From assembly GCF_003718735.1 (NCBI RefSeq), contig NZ_CP033460.1, positions 806,001 through 870,000 on the forward strand: DNA of 64,000 nt, given 5' to 3'. Source of the DNA: Staphylococcus debuckii. GTDB taxonomy: Bacteria; Bacillota; Bacilli; Staphylococcales; Staphylococcaceae. Below the pieces are notes generated by a model. It was not told the origin of the DNA and did no database searches. It saw only the letters and a list, made by a program, of their open reading frames with translations. The position numbers were made by a program, and so were the translations under genes. Shown one piece after another: positions 18,813 through 29,509 of this stretch (the stretch's first letter is position 1; every line of letters begins with the position of its first letter).

Positions 18813-19454
18813 TTATTTGGTTTCAATATCGAAAGGTAAGCGTGTTGCTTCGCCTTTTTCCAGTTCGTACTTGCCTGCAGTAATACGGTTTAAGAAATTA
18901 ATAAAGTCCTCAAAGTCATCTTCAAGTACATCAATCTTGTAACTTACTTTATCCGTATATATAGTGTCACGCAAAATAAAATCAGTAGATTGCAATTCAT
19001 ATTCAAGTTTGCCAGTTAAATCATAGCTAATTGTAACTGTAGTAGGATATGCATTGCGCAACTCTACACGCCCGCCGTCTTTAATGGCGTCTCTAACAGC
19101 GCCGCTATATGCTCTGATTAATCCGCCTGTTCCTAATTTGATACCGCCGAAATAGCGTGTTACTACGGCTGCGGTATTATGTGTGTCTAATTTTTTCAAG
19201 ATTTCTAGCATCGGAACTCCGGCCGTTCCGCTGGGTTCGCCATCATCATTGGCTTTTTGAATCAGCATATTATCTCCGATAGTGTAAGCCGAACAATTAT
19301 GGGTCGCTTCACGATGTTCTTTTTTCACGGTATCAATAAACGCTTTGGCTTCTTCTTCTGTTTGTACAGGCTTGATATGTGCAATAAATCGTGATTTATT
19401 GATGGTGTTTTCGATAATATATTCTTGTTTAATCGTAATAATATGATTTTCCAT
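18813..19454 (-). CDS. yvyE: IMPACT/YigZ-family protein (YvyE)
   Basis: 213 residues. The N-terminal UPF0029/IMPACT domain shows SRFIAHIKPVQTEEEAKAFI, HNCSAYTIG, NDDGEPSGTAGVPML and VVTRYFGGIKLGTGGLIRAY; the C-terminal half is the small DUF1949-like domain. The family is linked to translation control or nucleotide binding, with no settled role in Firmicutes. A frame opens at 19463, but AAGG touches that codon; the ATG at 19454 has proper spacing, so I chose it. Confidence 0.9.
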   Translation of the reverse strand: MENHIITIKQEYIIENTINKSRFIAHIKPVQTEEEAKAFIDTVKKEHREATHNCSAYTIGDNMLIQKANDDGEPSGTAGVPMLEILKKLDTHNTAAVVTRYFGGIKLGTGGLIRAYSGAVRDAIKDGGRVELRNAYPTTVTISYDLTGKLEYELQSTDFILRDTIYTDKVSYKIDVLEDDFEDFINFLNRITAGKYELEKGEATRLPFDIETK

Positions 19455-19605
19455 ACCTAACATCCTTATATAATAAATTCATTGACTTGTTACTCTTATT
19501 CTTCATTATACATGCTCTTAATCGGTTTTCTAAATATTAAAATCAATTTTCTTTTCATGAAAAATAGGGTATGATTAATAACGAGTATATTTTAGGAGGA
19601 TTCGT

Positions 19606-20490
19606 ATGAAGATTGCTGTGATGACAGACTCCACAACATCATTACCTCAGCGTTTAATAGATAAATATAATATTTCAGTCGTTTCGCTCAGCGTCACTTT
19701 CGCAAATGGAGATAACTATATAGAAGGCAAAGAATTGAATGCATCAGAACTTTACCGTCGTATGAAAAGTGAGAAAACATTGCCTACGACAAGTCAACCG
19801 GCAATCGGTAATGTCATTCAAGAATATGAACGCCTGCGTGATGCAGGTTACACTGATGTAGTAGGGTTGTTTTTATCTGCCGGCATCAGCGGAACATACC
19901 AAGCAGCTACCCAAGCTGGTGAAATGGTTGAAGGCATCAATGTACATACTTTCGACTCTAAATTATCAGGTATGATTTTAGGCGGTTATGTTATTTACGC
20001 TGCTGAACGTGTAGAGGCAGGCTTGACTGCAGAAGAAGTAATGAAAGAATTATTAGAGATGCGCGAATATACTGGTGCTCTAGTGGTTGTAGATGACTTG
20101 AAAAATCTACAAAAAAGCGGCCGTATTACAGGTGCGCAAGCTTTTATCGGTTCGCTGCTGAAAATGAAACCTGTGTTAGAATTTGTGGATGGCAAAATCT
20201 TGCCATTAGATAAAGTACGTACGAAAAAACGTGCGATTAAAACGATAGAACAAGGTGTTTTAGATAGAGTAAAAGACTATGACAACGTCACTTTATATGT
20301 AGTGAATGGTGATGCCAAAGAAGACGGTCTTAAATTATTCAAGCATTTAAAAGAAAATTATCCAGACTATGTCATCAATTATTCAGAATTCACGCCAGTT
20401 ATCGCAACACATTTAGGTGTCGGCAGTGTCGCATTAGGATTTACAAACAAACATATTGCAACATTAGCAAATTCACCAGAAGAAGAATAA
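19606..20490 (+). CDS. fakB1: DegV-family fatty-acid-binding protein FakB1
   Basis: Carries a fatty acid to the kinase FakA, which phosphorylates it for phospholipid synthesis. 294 residues with the DegV fold: [15 protein letters not shown] at the start, the [10 protein letters not shown] loop, [11 protein letters not shown] with the head-group-contacting serine, and a C-terminal GVGSVALGF. The locus next to comFA matches fakB1 in S. aureus, where FakB1 prefers saturated fatty acids. AGGAGGATTC precedes the start. The other partners (fakA, plsX) are not in the window. Confidence 0.88.
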   Translation: MKIAVMTDSTTSLPQRLIDKYNISVVSLSVTFANGDNYIEGKELNASELYRRMKSEKTLPTTSQPAIGNVIQEYERLRDAGYTDVVGLFLSAGISGTYQAATQAGEMVEGINVHTFDSKLSGMILGGYVIYAAERVEAGLTAEEVMKELLEMREYTGALVVVDDLKNLQKSGRITGAQAFIGSLLKMKPVLEFVDGKILPLDKVRTKKRAIKTIEQGVLDRVKDYDNVTLYVVNGDAKEDGLKLFKHLKENYPDYVINYSEFTPVIATHLGVGSVALGFTNKHIATLANSPEEE

Positions 20491-20501
20491 TTTTTCCTCA
20501 T

Positions 20502-20548
20502 AGGGCAGGGGTTGGGACATAATGATGTCCGGTTCCCTGTCTTTTTTC
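20502..20548 (+). terminator. Terminator between fakB1 and comFA
   Basis: GGGCAGGGG and CCCTGTC close a stem around TTGGGACATAATGATGTCC, followed by TTTTTT. A frame-open ATG at 20512 lies inside this structure, so it is not the comFA start. Confidence 0.85.
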
Positions 20549-20574
20549 ATCTCAAGAAATTACTGACAAAAGGA

Positions 20575-21876
20575 ATGATTGAAATTAAGCACTACGGCAA
20601 ATTAATACGCAACAAAGAAGATTTATCAGATGAAACCATCAGAACAGTGCAAAAAGGCGTGATCAAAAACAAGCAAGGCAGATGGCAGTGTATCCAATGC
20701 GAAAGTTCTGAACGCGCAGACTATTATACGTATTACTCAGAACCGCTGCACACAGAAATCACTTATTGCAGACACTGCTTACAATTAGGCCGTATGGATA
20801 CGCACAATGATGTTTATATAACCGACACCCATCAAGAAATAAGCAAAGCTGAGTATCACCTAGATTTCCAATTATCAGAACAGCAGACTTACGCTTCGGA
20901 AAATGTGATACGCGCCATTCAAATACATGAAAAATTGCTGCTCTATGCTGTCACAGGAGCAGGAAAGACCGAGATGATGTTTGCAGGCATCCAATATGCA
21001 AGACAACAGGGATACAATGTAGCCGTAATTTCGCCGCGTGTAGATGTGGTAGTTGAAATCAGTGCACGAATTGCAGAAGCCTTCTCTGCTGAAAAAATTG
21101 ACGTACTCTATCAAGGACAATCACAACAGTACAATGGTCACTTCGTAGTTGCGACCGTACATCAACTCTACCGCTTCAAACACCACTTTGATGTCATCTT
21201 TATCGATGAAGTTGACGCATTCCCGCTTTCCATGGATCCGTTGCTGATGCAGACGATTAACAGCGCATCAGTTTCTACTGCAAGTCATATTTATATGACC
21301 GCGACTCCCTCTAGAAAATTACGCTCCCAATTCAAACCAGCCAACATTATTACTCTTCCAGCACGTTATCATCGACGTTCGCTTCCCGTACCAACTTATC
21401 GCTATTTGAAATTCAAACCTTCACAACTGCAACCCCAGTTACTCCGACTCTTTCAACAGCAAATCAACAACCAACGCTATACCCTCGTATTTTTCAACCA
21501 CATAGAAGCAATGAAAGCAGCCTTTGAAATCTATGCTGAGCATATCCCAGATCTCATCTACGTACACAGTGAAGATGCCTTGCGCTTTGATAAAGTCACA
21601 GCTTTAAGAGAAGGCAGACATCCTATTGTCTTCACTACCACTATCCTCGAACGCGGCTTCACAATGCCTCGTCTCGATGTCATAGTACTAGAGAGCCAAA
21701 CCTATTCGACAGCTGCCCTCGTCCAAATCGCCGGACGCGTCGGCAGAAAGCTGCAAGATACCAGCGGACTCGTCCTCTATCTGCACAATGGTGTATCCCT
21801 CAGCATGCTGCGTGCCAAAGCACAAATCAAACAAATGAACACTATCGGACTTCAAAAGGGGTGGTTAGATGCCTAA
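20575..21876 (+). CDS. comFA: ComFA-like DNA helicase of the competence system
   Basis: DEAD-type ATP-dependent DNA translocase that helps pull transforming DNA into the cell. About 433 residues from the ATG at 20575. A four-Cys zinc module comes first (CIQCESSE ... CRHCLQ), then Walker A AVTGAGKTEM, the DEVD box IFIDEVDAFP, motif III YMTATPS, and in the second RecA lobe TTTILERGFTMP and QIAGRVGRK. An upstream frame to 20512 would run through a terminator hairpin. AAAAGGA lies right against the ATG, so the exact start is uncertain. It overlaps comFC by eight bases. Confidence 0.88.
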   Translation: MIEIKHYGKLIRNKEDLSDETIRTVQKGVIKNKQGRWQCIQCESSERADYYTYYSEPLHTEITYCRHCLQLGRMDTHNDVYITDTHQEISKAEYHLDFQLSEQQTYASENVIRAIQIHEKLLLYAVTGAGKTEMMFAGIQYARQQGYNVAVISPRVDVVVEISARIAEAFSAEKIDVLYQGQSQQYNGHFVVATVHQLYRFKHHFDVIFIDEVDAFPLSMDPLLMQTINSASVSTASHIYMTATPSRKLRSQFKPANIITLPARYHRRSLPVPTYRYLKFKPSQLQPQLLRLFQQQINNQRYTLVFFNHIEAMKAAFEIYAEHIPDLIYVHSEDALRFDKVTALREGRHPIVFTTTILERGFTMPRLDVIVLESQTYSTAALVQIAGRVGRKLQDTSGLVLYLHNGVSLSMLRAKAQIKQMNTIGLQKGWLDA

Positions 21877-22570
21877 ATGCTGCCAATGCCTGCAAAAATT
21901 CACCGACCCACTCACTGCAGACAACTTTTACCGCAAACCAGAAATACTCTGCGAAACCTGTCGAGAAGCATGGCAACAAAGTCTTATTTCCCGGGAAAAG
22001 AAAGCTTTGGAAAGTGTTGGACGCTGTACGAGATGCCTCAAACCTTTAGCAGAGAATGAAACAGAATGTTTAGATTGTAAATTTCTAGCGCAACGCTTTA
22101 CTTTAATCAACCAATTGTATTGCAACTATCAATATCAAGGAACAGTACGGGATGTTATTCATCAGTATAAAATAGCGGGAGATACTGCACTATGTGAAGT
22201 TATTGCTGAACAAATCAGCTTGCCGAAGAAGAAATATGATTATATTGTACCGATTCCTTCACCGTTAGAAAGAGATGTGAAGCGCACTTTTAATCCAGTC
22301 GAGCAAGTGTTAAAAGCGAAAAAGATAGCGTACATGCCGTTATTAAATACGCAAATACGACCAAAGCAATCTAGCTTAGGGAAAAGAGAACGTGCGCTAG
22401 CTGAAAATCCCTTTTGTTTCTCAGCAATGGCACAATCTTTAAATCTTGAAAATAAGGCGATATTACTCGTAGATGATATTTATACAACAGGGTTGACTGT
22501 CCATCATGCAGCGGAAATATTACTTGTCAGAAAAATAGGAAAAGTCGATGTATTTACTTTTGCTAGGTAG
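21869..22570 (+). CDS. comFC: ComFC-like phosphoribosyltransferase-fold competence protein
   Basis: 233 residues: an N-terminal Cys-rich zinc-ribbon pair (CCQCLQKF, LCETC; CTRCLKPL, ECLDCK) followed by a type I phosphoribosyltransferase fold with the PRPP loop ILLVDDIYTTGLTVHHA near the end. ComFC partners with ComFA in DNA uptake. Translationally coupled to comFA through an eight-base overlap; AAGGGGTGG is its ribosome-binding site. Confidence 0.9.
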   Translation: MPKCCQCLQKFTDPLTADNFYRKPEILCETCREAWQQSLISREKKALESVGRCTRCLKPLAENETECLDCKFLAQRFTLINQLYCNYQYQGTVRDVIHQYKIAGDTALCEVIAEQISLPKKKYDYIVPIPSPLERDVKRTFNPVEQVLKAKKIAYMPLLNTQIRPKQSSLGKRERALAENPFCFSAMAQSLNLENKAILLVDDIYTTGLTVHHAAEILLVRKIGKVDVFTFAR

Positions 22571-22638
22571 TATAAACATGTTATTATAATAGTGAGCATT
22601 ACCAATCACATATATAGAGGTTAAAGGAGTCGATTACT

Positions 22639-23202
22639 ATGATTAGATTTGAAATTCATGGAGACAACCTCACTATTACAGACGCAATACGTAATTACAT
22701 TGAGGACAAAGTTGGTAAACTTGAACGTTACTTCACTAATGTGCCGAATGTGAATGCACACGTAAAAGTGAAAACTTATGCAAATTCTAGCACAAAAATT
22801 GAAGTTACAATTCCGCTTAAAGACGTTACACTTCGTGCAGAAGAAAGAAACGATGATTTATATGCAGGAATTGACTTAATTACTAACAAATTAGAACGCC
22901 AAGTTCGTAAATACAAAACACGTGTTAATCGTAAAAAACGTAAAGACAGCGAACAAGAGCCGTTCCCAGCTACACCGGAAACACCTCCGGAAGCAGCTGA
23001 TCATGATAAAGATGATGAAATCGAAATCATCCGTTCTAAACAATTCAGCTTAAAACCAATGGATTCTGAAGAAGCAGTACTGCAAATGGACTTGCTTGGT
23101 CATGACTTCTTCATTTTCACTGATCGAGAAACAGATGGTACAAGTATCGTCTACCGTCGTAAAGATGGAAAATACGGTTTGATCGAAACATTAGAAAACT
23201 AA
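22639..23202 (+). CDS. hpf: Long-form ribosome hibernation-promoting factor
   Basis: 187 residues. The N-terminal ~100 residues are the HPF/RaiA domain ([38 protein letters not shown]) that binds the 30S decoding region. A charged Pro/Glu-rich linker follows, then the C-terminal domain (KRFSLKPMD-like [20 protein letters not shown]) that dimerises to pair 70S ribosomes into 100S. Long HPF is the standard form in staphylococci. AAAGGAG precedes the start. Confidence 0.95.
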   Translation: MIRFEIHGDNLTITDAIRNYIEDKVGKLERYFTNVPNVNAHVKVKTYANSSTKIEVTIPLKDVTLRAEERNDDLYAGIDLITNKLERQVRKYKTRVNRKKRKDSEQEPFPATPETPPEAADHDKDDEIEIIRSKQFSLKPMDSEEAVLQMDLLGHDFFIFTDRETDGTSIVYRRKDGKYGLIETLEN

Positions 23203-23221
23203 TATTTGATAATTAAAAGTG

Positions 23222-23261
23222 CTCTTGCGGCAATCAATGTCGCAAGAGTTTATTTTTTTCC
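23222..23261 (+). terminator. Terminator of hpf
   Basis: Stem CTCTTGCGGCA / TGTCGCAAGAG with a short loop and TTTATTTTTTT after it. Confidence 0.9.
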
Positions 23262-23533
23262 AAGACGGCCTATTAAGATTTGATTAATTAAATAGCAATT
23301 GATTGATTTACAGGTTATGTCCGTGTCAAAATAAGAGGGATGTATTAAGTACACAATTAAAGAAACTACGGTATTAAAGAAAAAAATAAAACTGTAAGAC
23401 GCACATCTGGATAAAGACAACAAGACAGTATATAAACAGGATCCTATGAGTTTTTAAGTATAAATCAAACCATATAAATGGTAAGATAAATTGTTGTAAG
23501 CCAAACAGTTTTTATACCAAAGGAGCGAACAGA
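23262..23533. other. Gap upstream of secA with no recognised gene
   Basis: AT-rich. A small palindrome, ACCATATAAATGGT, is near 23470. I found no convincing promoter boxes, riboswitch or ORF; the secA promoter must lie here. Confidence 0.4.
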
Positions 23534-26062
23534 ATGGGTTTTTTAACAAAAATTGTTGACGGCAATAAGAGAGAAATTAAACGCCTAAGTAAGCAAGCTG
23601 ACAAAGTACTCGCTTTAGAAGAAGAAATGTCGATTCTTACTGATGAAGAAATCAGAAATAAAACCAAAGCATTTCAAGAAAGATTACAAGCAGAAGAAGA
23701 TGTACAAAAGCAAAATAAAATTTTAGACGAAATTTTACCAGAGGCCTTTGCACTCGTACGTGAAGGGGCTAAACGCGTGTTCAACATGACGCCATATCCA
23801 GTACAAATCATGGGAGGAATCGCCATTCATAATGGTGATATTTCTGAAATGAGAACTGGTGAAGGTAAAACTTTGACAGCTACAATGCCGACATATTTAA
23901 ATGCCTTAGCAGGCCGTGGTGTGCACGTTATTACGGTCAATGAATATTTAGCAAGCTTCCAAAGTGAAGAGATGGCTGAGTTATATAACTTCTTAGGTTT
24001 GACTGTCGGATTGAATTTGAATAGTTTATCTACCGAGCAGAAGCGTCAAGCTTATAACGAAGATATTACTTATAGTACAAATAATGAACTTGGGTTTGAT
24101 TATTTACGCGACAACATGGTGAATTATTCAGAAGAACGTGTTATGCGTCCATTGCACTTCGCTATTATTGATGAGGTCGACTCTATTTTAATCGATGAAG
24201 CACGTACGCCATTGATTATTTCAGGCGAAGCTGAAAAATCAACCTCCCTATATACTCAAGCTAACGTCTTCGCTAAAATGTTGAAAGCAGAAGATGACTA
24301 TAACTATGACGAAAAAACGAAATCAGTGCAATTAACAGACCAAGGTGCTGATAAAGCTGAACGTATGTTCAAATTGGATAACTTATACGATTTGAATAAC
24401 GTAGATATCATTACACATATCAATACAGCGTTACGCGCTAATTATACATTGCAACGTGATGTCGACTACATGGTAGTAGATGGTGAAGTATTAATCGTTG
24501 ACCAATTTACAGGACGTACGATGCCAGGACGCCGTTTCTCTGAAGGTTTGCACCAAGCAATTGAAGCTAAAGAAGGCGTTCAAATTCAAAATGAATCTAA
24601 AACAATGGCTTCTATTACTTTCCAAAACTACTTCCGTATGTATAATAAATTAGCTGGTATGACAGGTACAGCGAAAACAGAGGAAGAAGAATTCCGTAAT
24701 ATTTACAACATGACGGTAACGCAAATTCCGACAAACCGTCCTGTTCAACGTGAAGATAAGCCGGATTTGATTTACATCAGCCAAAAAGGCAAATTTGATG
24801 CAGTAGTAGAAGACGTAGTAGAAAAACACAAAAAAGGACAACCGATTCTTCTAGGTACAGTAGCCGTTGAAACCAGTGAATATATTTCACAACTTCTGAA
24901 AAAACGTGGCGTACGCCATGATGTCTTGAATGCCAAAAATCATGAACGCGAAGCAGAAATTGTCTCTACTGCAGGTCAAAAAGGCGCAGTAACTATTGCG
25001 ACTAACATGGCTGGTCGTGGTACTGATATTAAATTAGGCGAAGGTGTAGAAGAATTAGGCGGTTTAGCTGTTATCGGTACAGAACGTCACGAATCACGCC
25101 GTATCGATGATCAGTTGCGTGGTCGTTCTGGACGTCAAGGTGACCGCGGCGAAAGTCGTTTCTACTTATCTTTACAAGATGAATTGATGGTACGTTTCGG
25201 TTCTGAACGCTTACAAAAAATGATGGGCCGACTAGGTATGGACGATTCTACGCCGATAGAATCAAAAATGGTGTCACGTGCAGTTGAATCTGCGCAAAAA
25301 CGTGTTGAAGGTAATAACTTCGATGCGCGTAAACGTATCCTAGAATATGACGAAGTATTACGTAAACAACGTGAAATTATTTATAATGAACGTAATAATA
25401 TTATCGACTCAGAATCAAGTTCAGAACTCGTAATTACAATGATGCGTTCTACATTAGACCGCGCCATCACTTATTATGTGAATGAAGAAATCGATGAAAT
25501 CGACTATACACCGTTTATCAACTTTATTGAAGATGTCTTCTTGCACGAAGGTGAAGTAAAAGAAGAAGAAATCAAAGGTAAAGATCGTGAAGATATCTTT
25601 GATACTGTTTGGGCTAAAATTGAAAAAGCTTATGAAGCACAAAAAGCTAATATTCCTGAACAATTCAATGAGTTTGAACGTATGATTTTATTACGTTCTA
25701 TTGATGGACGTTGGACTGACCACATTGATACGATGGATCAATTGCGTCAAGGTATCCATTTGCGTTCATACGGACAACAAAACCCGCTTCGTGACTATCA
25801 AAATGAAGGACATCAATTGTTCGACACTATGATGGTGAATATCGAAGAAGACGTCAGCAAGTATATCTTGAAATCTGTTATTACAGTAGATGACGATATT
25901 GAACGTGATAAAGCGAAAGAATATCAAGGTCAACATGTATCTGCAGAAGACGGTAAGGAAAAAGTTAAATCTAAACCTGTCGTTAAAGATAATCACATTG
26001 GCCGTAATGACCCATGTCCATGCGGCAGCGGCAAAAAATATAAAAATTGTCACGGCAAATAA
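23534..26062 (+). CDS. secA: Preprotein translocase ATPase SecA
   Basis: Motor that drives unfolded secretory proteins through SecYEG. 842 residues. Walker [15 protein letters not shown] is near residue 100, the DEAD-like [15 protein letters not shown] near 210, the preprotein cross-linking domain follows, then motifs [11 protein letters not shown] and [12 protein letters not shown], and the C-terminal zinc-binding tail [15 protein letters not shown] that contacts partner proteins. This is the essential SecA1 form. AAAGGAGCG precedes the start. SecG lies at 58403. Confidence 0.98.
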   Translation: MGFLTKIVDGNKREIKRLSKQADKVLALEEEMSILTDEEIRNKTKAFQERLQAEEDVQKQNKILDEILPEAFALVREGAKRVFNMTPYPVQIMGGIAIHNGDISEMRTGEGKTLTATMPTYLNALAGRGVHVITVNEYLASFQSEEMAELYNFLGLTVGLNLNSLSTEQKRQAYNEDITYSTNNELGFDYLRDNMVNYSEERVMRPLHFAIIDEVDSILIDEARTPLIISGEAEKSTSLYTQANVFAKMLKAEDDYNYDEKTKSVQLTDQGADKAERMFKLDNLYDLNNVDIITHINTALRANYTLQRDVDYMVVDGEVLIVDQFTGRTMPGRRFSEGLHQAIEAKEGVQIQNESKTMASITFQNYFRMYNKLAGMTGTAKTEEEEFRNIYNMTVTQIPTNRPVQREDKPDLIYISQKGKFDAVVEDVVEKHKKGQPILLGTVAVETSEYISQLLKKRGVRHDVLNAKNHEREAEIVSTAGQKGAVTIATNMAGRGTDIKLGEGVEELGGLAVIGTERHESRRIDDQLRGRSGRQGDRGESRFYLSLQDELMVRFGSERLQKMMGRLGMDDSTPIESKMVSRAVESAQKRVEGNNFDARKRILEYDEVLRKQREIIYNERNNIIDSESSSELVITMMRSTLDRAITYYVNEEIDEIDYTPFINFIEDVFLHEGEVKEEEIKGKDREDIFDTVWAKIEKAYEAQKANIPEQFNEFERMILLRSIDGRWTDHIDTMDQLRQGIHLRSYGQQNPLRDYQNEGHQLFDTMMVNIEEDVSKYILKSVITVDDDIERDKAKEYQGQHVSAEDGKEKVKSKPVVKDNHIGRNDPCPCGSGKKYKNCHGK

Positions 26063-26073
26063 TTGAACATTTG

Positions 26074-26156
26074 AAAGACCACTGTTAAATCGCTTCAGGA
26101 AAGAGACTCAGTAATCAGCAGAGTTTCTTTCTGACGGCTTTCAGCGGTCTTTTTTT
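26074..26156 (+). terminator. Long two-tier terminator after secA
   Basis: Outer stem AAAGACCACTG / CAGCGGTCTTT encloses an inner stem TCAGGAAAGAGACTC / GAGTTTCTTTCTGA; the tail is TTTTTTT. Confidence 0.9.
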
Positions 26157-26236
26157 CAATCCAACAGGGTCTTAAATGTATGCTAAAATAAAAAAGGTAA
26201 TCTTGAAAATTAAACAGGTATTGGAGAGATATGAAT

Positions 26237-27353
26237 ATGGAACTATCTGAAATTAAACGTAATCTCGCAAATTATGAAGAGAAATTAAATCAACTTAGGG
26301 GGTCTCTTTGACTTAGAAGAAAAAGAGACAAACATCCAAGAATATGAAGAAATGATGACGGATCCGAATTTCTGGGACGATCAACAAAAAGCGCAAGAAA
26401 TCATCGATAAAAATAATGCAATAAAACATGTTGTGAACGGCTATCGTGATTTAGAAGCGGAATTAGAAGATATGACTGCCACTCATGAATTGTTGGCAGA
26501 AGAATATGATGAAGATTTGAAAGCAGACTTAGAAGAGGAAGCAATCGGGTTTAAAGATAAATTAGACCAATTTGAATTGCAATTATTATTGAATGGACCT
26601 TATGATGCGAATAATGCAATCTTAGAGCTGCATCCAGGTGCGGGCGGTACGGAATCGCAAGACTGGGCGAGTATGTTATTGCGTATGTATCAACGTTATG
26701 CAGAGCAGCAAGGATTTAAAGTAGAAGTGGCAGATTATTTGCCAGGTGACGAAGCGGGTGTTAAAAGTGTAACGCTAGTCATTAAAGGACATAATGCTTA
26801 TGGTTATTTGAAAGCAGAAAAAGGCGTACATCGTTTGGTACGTATATCACCGTTTGATTCATCTGGACGTCGTCATACCTCATTTGTATCTTGTGATGTG
26901 ATTCCTGAGTTCAGTAATAATGAGATTGAAATAGAAATTAATCCGGATGATATCACAGTGGATACTTTCAGAGCATCCGGAGCTGGCGGACAACATATCA
27001 ATAAAACAGAATCTGCTATCCGTATTACTCACCATCCAACTGGAATTGTGGTCAATAACCAAAATGAACGTTCGCAAATTAAAAACCGTGAAGCGGCAAT
27101 GAAAATGTTGAAATCTAAATTGTATCAATTGAAATTAGAAGAGCAAGAACGTGAAATGGCTGAAATCCGTGGAGAGCAAAAAGAAATCGGATGGGGCAGT
27201 CAAATCCGTTCGTATGTCTTCCATCCATATTCTATGGTAAAAGACCATCGTACAAATGAAGAAACAGGTAATGTAAATGCTGTAATGGATGGAGAAATCG
27301 GACCATTTATTGAAGCTTACTTAAGAACACAAATGGATAATCGAGAAGCGTAA
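26237..27353 (+). CDS. prfB: Peptide chain release factor 2 with programmed +1 frameshift
   Basis: RF2 ends translation at UGA and UAA. The reading frame is split: 24 codons from the ATG at 26237, then an in-frame TGA at 26309-26311, then the main frame from 26310. The site reads AGGGGGTCTCTTTGAC: an internal Shine-Dalgarno (AGGGGG), a CTT slippery codon and TGA followed by C, the classic RF2 autoregulation signal. The joined product is 371 residues with the stop-codon tripeptide SPF (ISPFDSSG) and the catalytic GGQ in [16 protein letters not shown] precedes the start. An annotator using plain ORFs would truncate it to begin near 26352. Confidence 0.97.
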
Positions 27354-27357
27354 GAAA

Positions 27358-27393
27358 AAGGAACTAGGACAGCATTTGACCTAGTTCCTTTGT
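27358..27393 (+). terminator. Terminator of prfB
   Basis: Stem AAGGAACTAGG / CCTAGTTCCTT, followed by TGTTAATTT. Confidence 0.82.
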
Positions 27394-27517
27394 TAATTTA
27401 AAAAGAGGACCAGGGCTGGTTTAATAATAATTTAAATGCAATATGCATGATTTAATGTTACTGAAAAGTAGTTTACAGTAGCTTTAAAAAATCTGTTTGT
27501 TCCAATAATACCAAGGG

Positions 27518-27594
27518 TTAACAAATATCTTACAAAAAAGTTTTAGAATAAAAAGTTGGTGGTTTTATAACGGTTATATTACAACTTTTTAACA
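27518..27594 (+). promoter_or_regulatory. WalR (YycF)-type boxes upstream of the LysM-CHAP gene
   Basis: ATTACA, five bases, TTAACA at 27578-27594 is an exact match to the WalR consensus TGTWAH-N5-TGTWAH read on the other strand. A second near match, TTAACA-N5-CTTACA, is at 27518-27534. Both lie 70-150 bases upstream of a cell-wall hydrolase, the typical WalKR target. No other gene is seen in 27394-27664. Confidence 0.7.
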
Positions 27595-27664
27595 TCAATC
27601 CATTGCGTTATTTTTTATGCTATATTTAGTTCACTTAATTTGACAGCAAAGGATGAACTAATAA

Positions 27665-28651
27665 ATGAAGAAAGCTTTATTACTCTCAGCAGCATCGGTG
27701 ACAGTTTTTACAGGATTAAATAGCGTTGCAAATGCAGAACAAACACATGTTGTTAAAGAAAACGCTAAATTAAGCGATGTCGCAGCTTTGTTTGCCACGA
27801 CTACAAATGAAATTAAAAATTTAAATAAATTAAATCAAGACGAAGTTAAGAAAGACACACAATTAGTCTTGCCTGATACAGATGTTGTAGAAGTGAAAGC
27901 GGGCGACTCTTTAAATTCAATCGCTAAAGCACATCATCTTACTTTAAATAAGTTGCACGAATTAAACCCAGGTCTTACTAATGTTATTTTACCTGGTGAT
28001 ATCTTAGCCGTTTCAGATAAGGGTGCAGCACATTTACAAGCACTATATTCTGGCAAAGCGGTTAAAGAAGTTGAGAAACAATCTTACAACGAAGAACAAC
28101 AACAAACAGAACAACCGACACATTCAGGCTACAGAACAGTAGAACATAAAGAGGCAGCTCCGACAACTTACTATTCTAATGACAGCAGCAGCGAATATAC
28201 AGCGCCTGCTCAAGCTGCACATTCATACTATAGTGCGCCTACTACAAACTCAGACTATACTTCATATAATACAAACACAACATCTTATAGTGCACCAGCA
28301 GCAACACAAGCATCATATTCAAACTATTCAGGTGCTAACTACTATACTGCAGGTCAATGTACTTATTATGTATTTGATCGTGCAGGCGGTAAAGCTGGCT
28401 CATTATGGGGTAATGCGAATAACTGGGCAAGTGCAGCAGCGGCTTCAGGACGTACAGTAAATAATACACCATCAGCGGGTGCTATTATGCAATCTTCAGC
28501 AGGTGCATATGGCCATGTAGCATACGTAGAAGGCGTAAATGGTGATGGTTCAGTTCGCGTTTCTGAAATGAACTATGGTTATGGACCAGGTGTCGTTACT
28601 TCACGTACACTTTCAGCTGGACAAGCAGCTTCATATAACTTTATTCATTAA
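27665..28651 (+). CDS. Secreted LysM-CHAP peptidoglycan hydrolase (Sle1/SsaA type)
   Basis: 328 residues. Signal peptide ends near ANA-E (residues 22-25). Two LysM modules follow: a weaker one at about 27-70 and a clear one at about 73-117 ([27 protein letters not shown]). Then a Ser/Tyr/Thr/Gln-rich linker to about residue 222, and a C-terminal CHAP domain with catalytic Cys in [13 protein letters not shown], His in [10 protein letters not shown] and the family ending YNFIH. It should cut peptidoglycan (amidase or endopeptidase) to split daughter cells. Sle1 has three LysM; this has two. WalR-type boxes upstream fit known control of such genes. Confidence 0.9.
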   Translation: MKKALLLSAASVTVFTGLNSVANAEQTHVVKENAKLSDVAALFATTTNEIKNLNKLNQDEVKKDTQLVLPDTDVVEVKAGDSLNSIAKAHHLTLNKLHELNPGLTNVILPGDILAVSDKGAAHLQALYSGKAVKEVEKQSYNEEQQQTEQPTHSGYRTVEHKEAAPTTYYSNDSSSEYTAPAQAAHSYYSAPTTNSDYTSYNTNTTSYSAPAATQASYSNYSGANYYTAGQCTYYVFDRAGGKAGSLWGNANNWASAAAASGRTVNNTPSAGAIMQSSAGAYGHVAYVEGVNGDGSVRVSEMNYGYGPGVVTSRTLSAGQAASYNFIH

Positions 28652-28679
28652 TCAATTTCATATCGCGATAATATAAGAC

Positions 28680-28717
28680 AGCACTGTTCTCAAATTTTGA
28701 GGATAGTGCTCTTTTAT
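28680..28717 (+). terminator. Terminator of the LysM-CHAP gene
   Basis: AGCACTGTTCTCAAA pairs with TTTGAGGATAGTGCT, followed by CTTTTATTT. Confidence 0.85.
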
Positions 28718-28799
28718 TTAAAAAAAGTGATATTGAATCTAGCTTGAAAGGGTAAAAGACAAACGAATGTAAAAAAGTCAAATTGTATTTTCAAAGTTC

Positions 28800-28829
28800 T
28801 TGCAAGAATGTCAACTTTTCGAGTATAAT
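28800..28829 (+). promoter_or_regulatory. Putative promoter of the YfbR-like gene and csbA
   Basis: TTGCAA at 28800-28805, 18 bases, then TATAAT at 28824-28829; the start codon follows 33 bases later. Confidence 0.65.
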
Positions 28830-28861
28830 AACTCATTAAATAGACAAGGGGTGAGCTGGAT

Positions 28862-29503
28862 ATGGGTGTACATCAATATTTTAAAAGACTATCAGATCTA
28901 GAAAAGCTAATACGCTTGCCTGGAAAATTTAAATATTTTGAACATAATGTAGCTGCGCATTCTTTCAAAGTTACTAAGATTGCTCAATACTTAGGTACAG
29001 TAGAGGAAGCGCACGGTAATGAAATTAACTGGAAAAATTTATATGAAAAGGCTTTGAATCATGACTTTGCAGAAGTATTTACAGGCGACATCAAGACACC
29101 TGTAAAATATGCAAGCCGTGATTTAAAAGTGTTGTTCTCACAAGTTGAAGAGGAAATGGTCGATAACTTTATCAGGGAAGAGTTTCCTCCTGAATACCAA
29201 GATGTTTATAGAGAAAGGCTGCAAGAAGGTAAAGATGATTCTTTAGAGGGACAAATATTGGCGGTAGCTGATAAAATCGATTTGCTTTATGAAACATTTG
29301 GTGAAATACAAAAGAGAAATCCGGATGATTTGTTCTTCGAAATTTATGAGATGTCTTTAGAAACAATTATGCAGTTTGATCATTTAGTATCGGTACAAGA
29401 CTTTATCGATAATGTAATTCCGGAAATGTTGACAGAAAACTTCATTCCACGATCGGAATTGCGAGAATTAACAATGTCGATTTTAAATAAAAGAGATGGG
29501 TGA
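28862..29503 (+). CDS. YfbR-like HD-domain phosphohydrolase
   Basis: 213 residues, cytosolic. The HD metal site is intact: His in VAAHSFKVTKIAQYL, the HD pair in ALNHDFAEVFTGDIKTP and a later Asp in AVADKIDLLYE. E. coli YfbR is a 5'-deoxynucleotidase; the substrate here is not proven. It ends seven bases before csbA, so the two are one operon. GGGGTGAGC is the ribosome-binding site. Confidence 0.85.
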   Translation: MGVHQYFKRLSDLEKLIRLPGKFKYFEHNVAAHSFKVTKIAQYLGTVEEAHGNEINWKNLYEKALNHDFAEVFTGDIKTPVKYASRDLKVLFSQVEEEMVDNFIREEFPPEYQDVYRERLQEGKDDSLEGQILAVADKIDLLYETFGEIQKRNPDDLFFEIYEMSLETIMQFDHLVSVQDFIDNVIPEMLTENFIPRSELRELTMSILNKRDG

Positions 29504-29509
29504 CAACTT

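Noticed and set aside
20512..20574. Upstream extension of comFA
   Set aside because: These codons lie in the fakB1 terminator stem and T run, and their product (GHNDVRFPVFF) is the translated terminator element.
28179..28460. 93-codon His/Ile/Gln-rich frame inside the LysM-CHAP gene
   Set aside because: It is an alternative-frame shadow of the Ser/Tyr/Thr linker codons.
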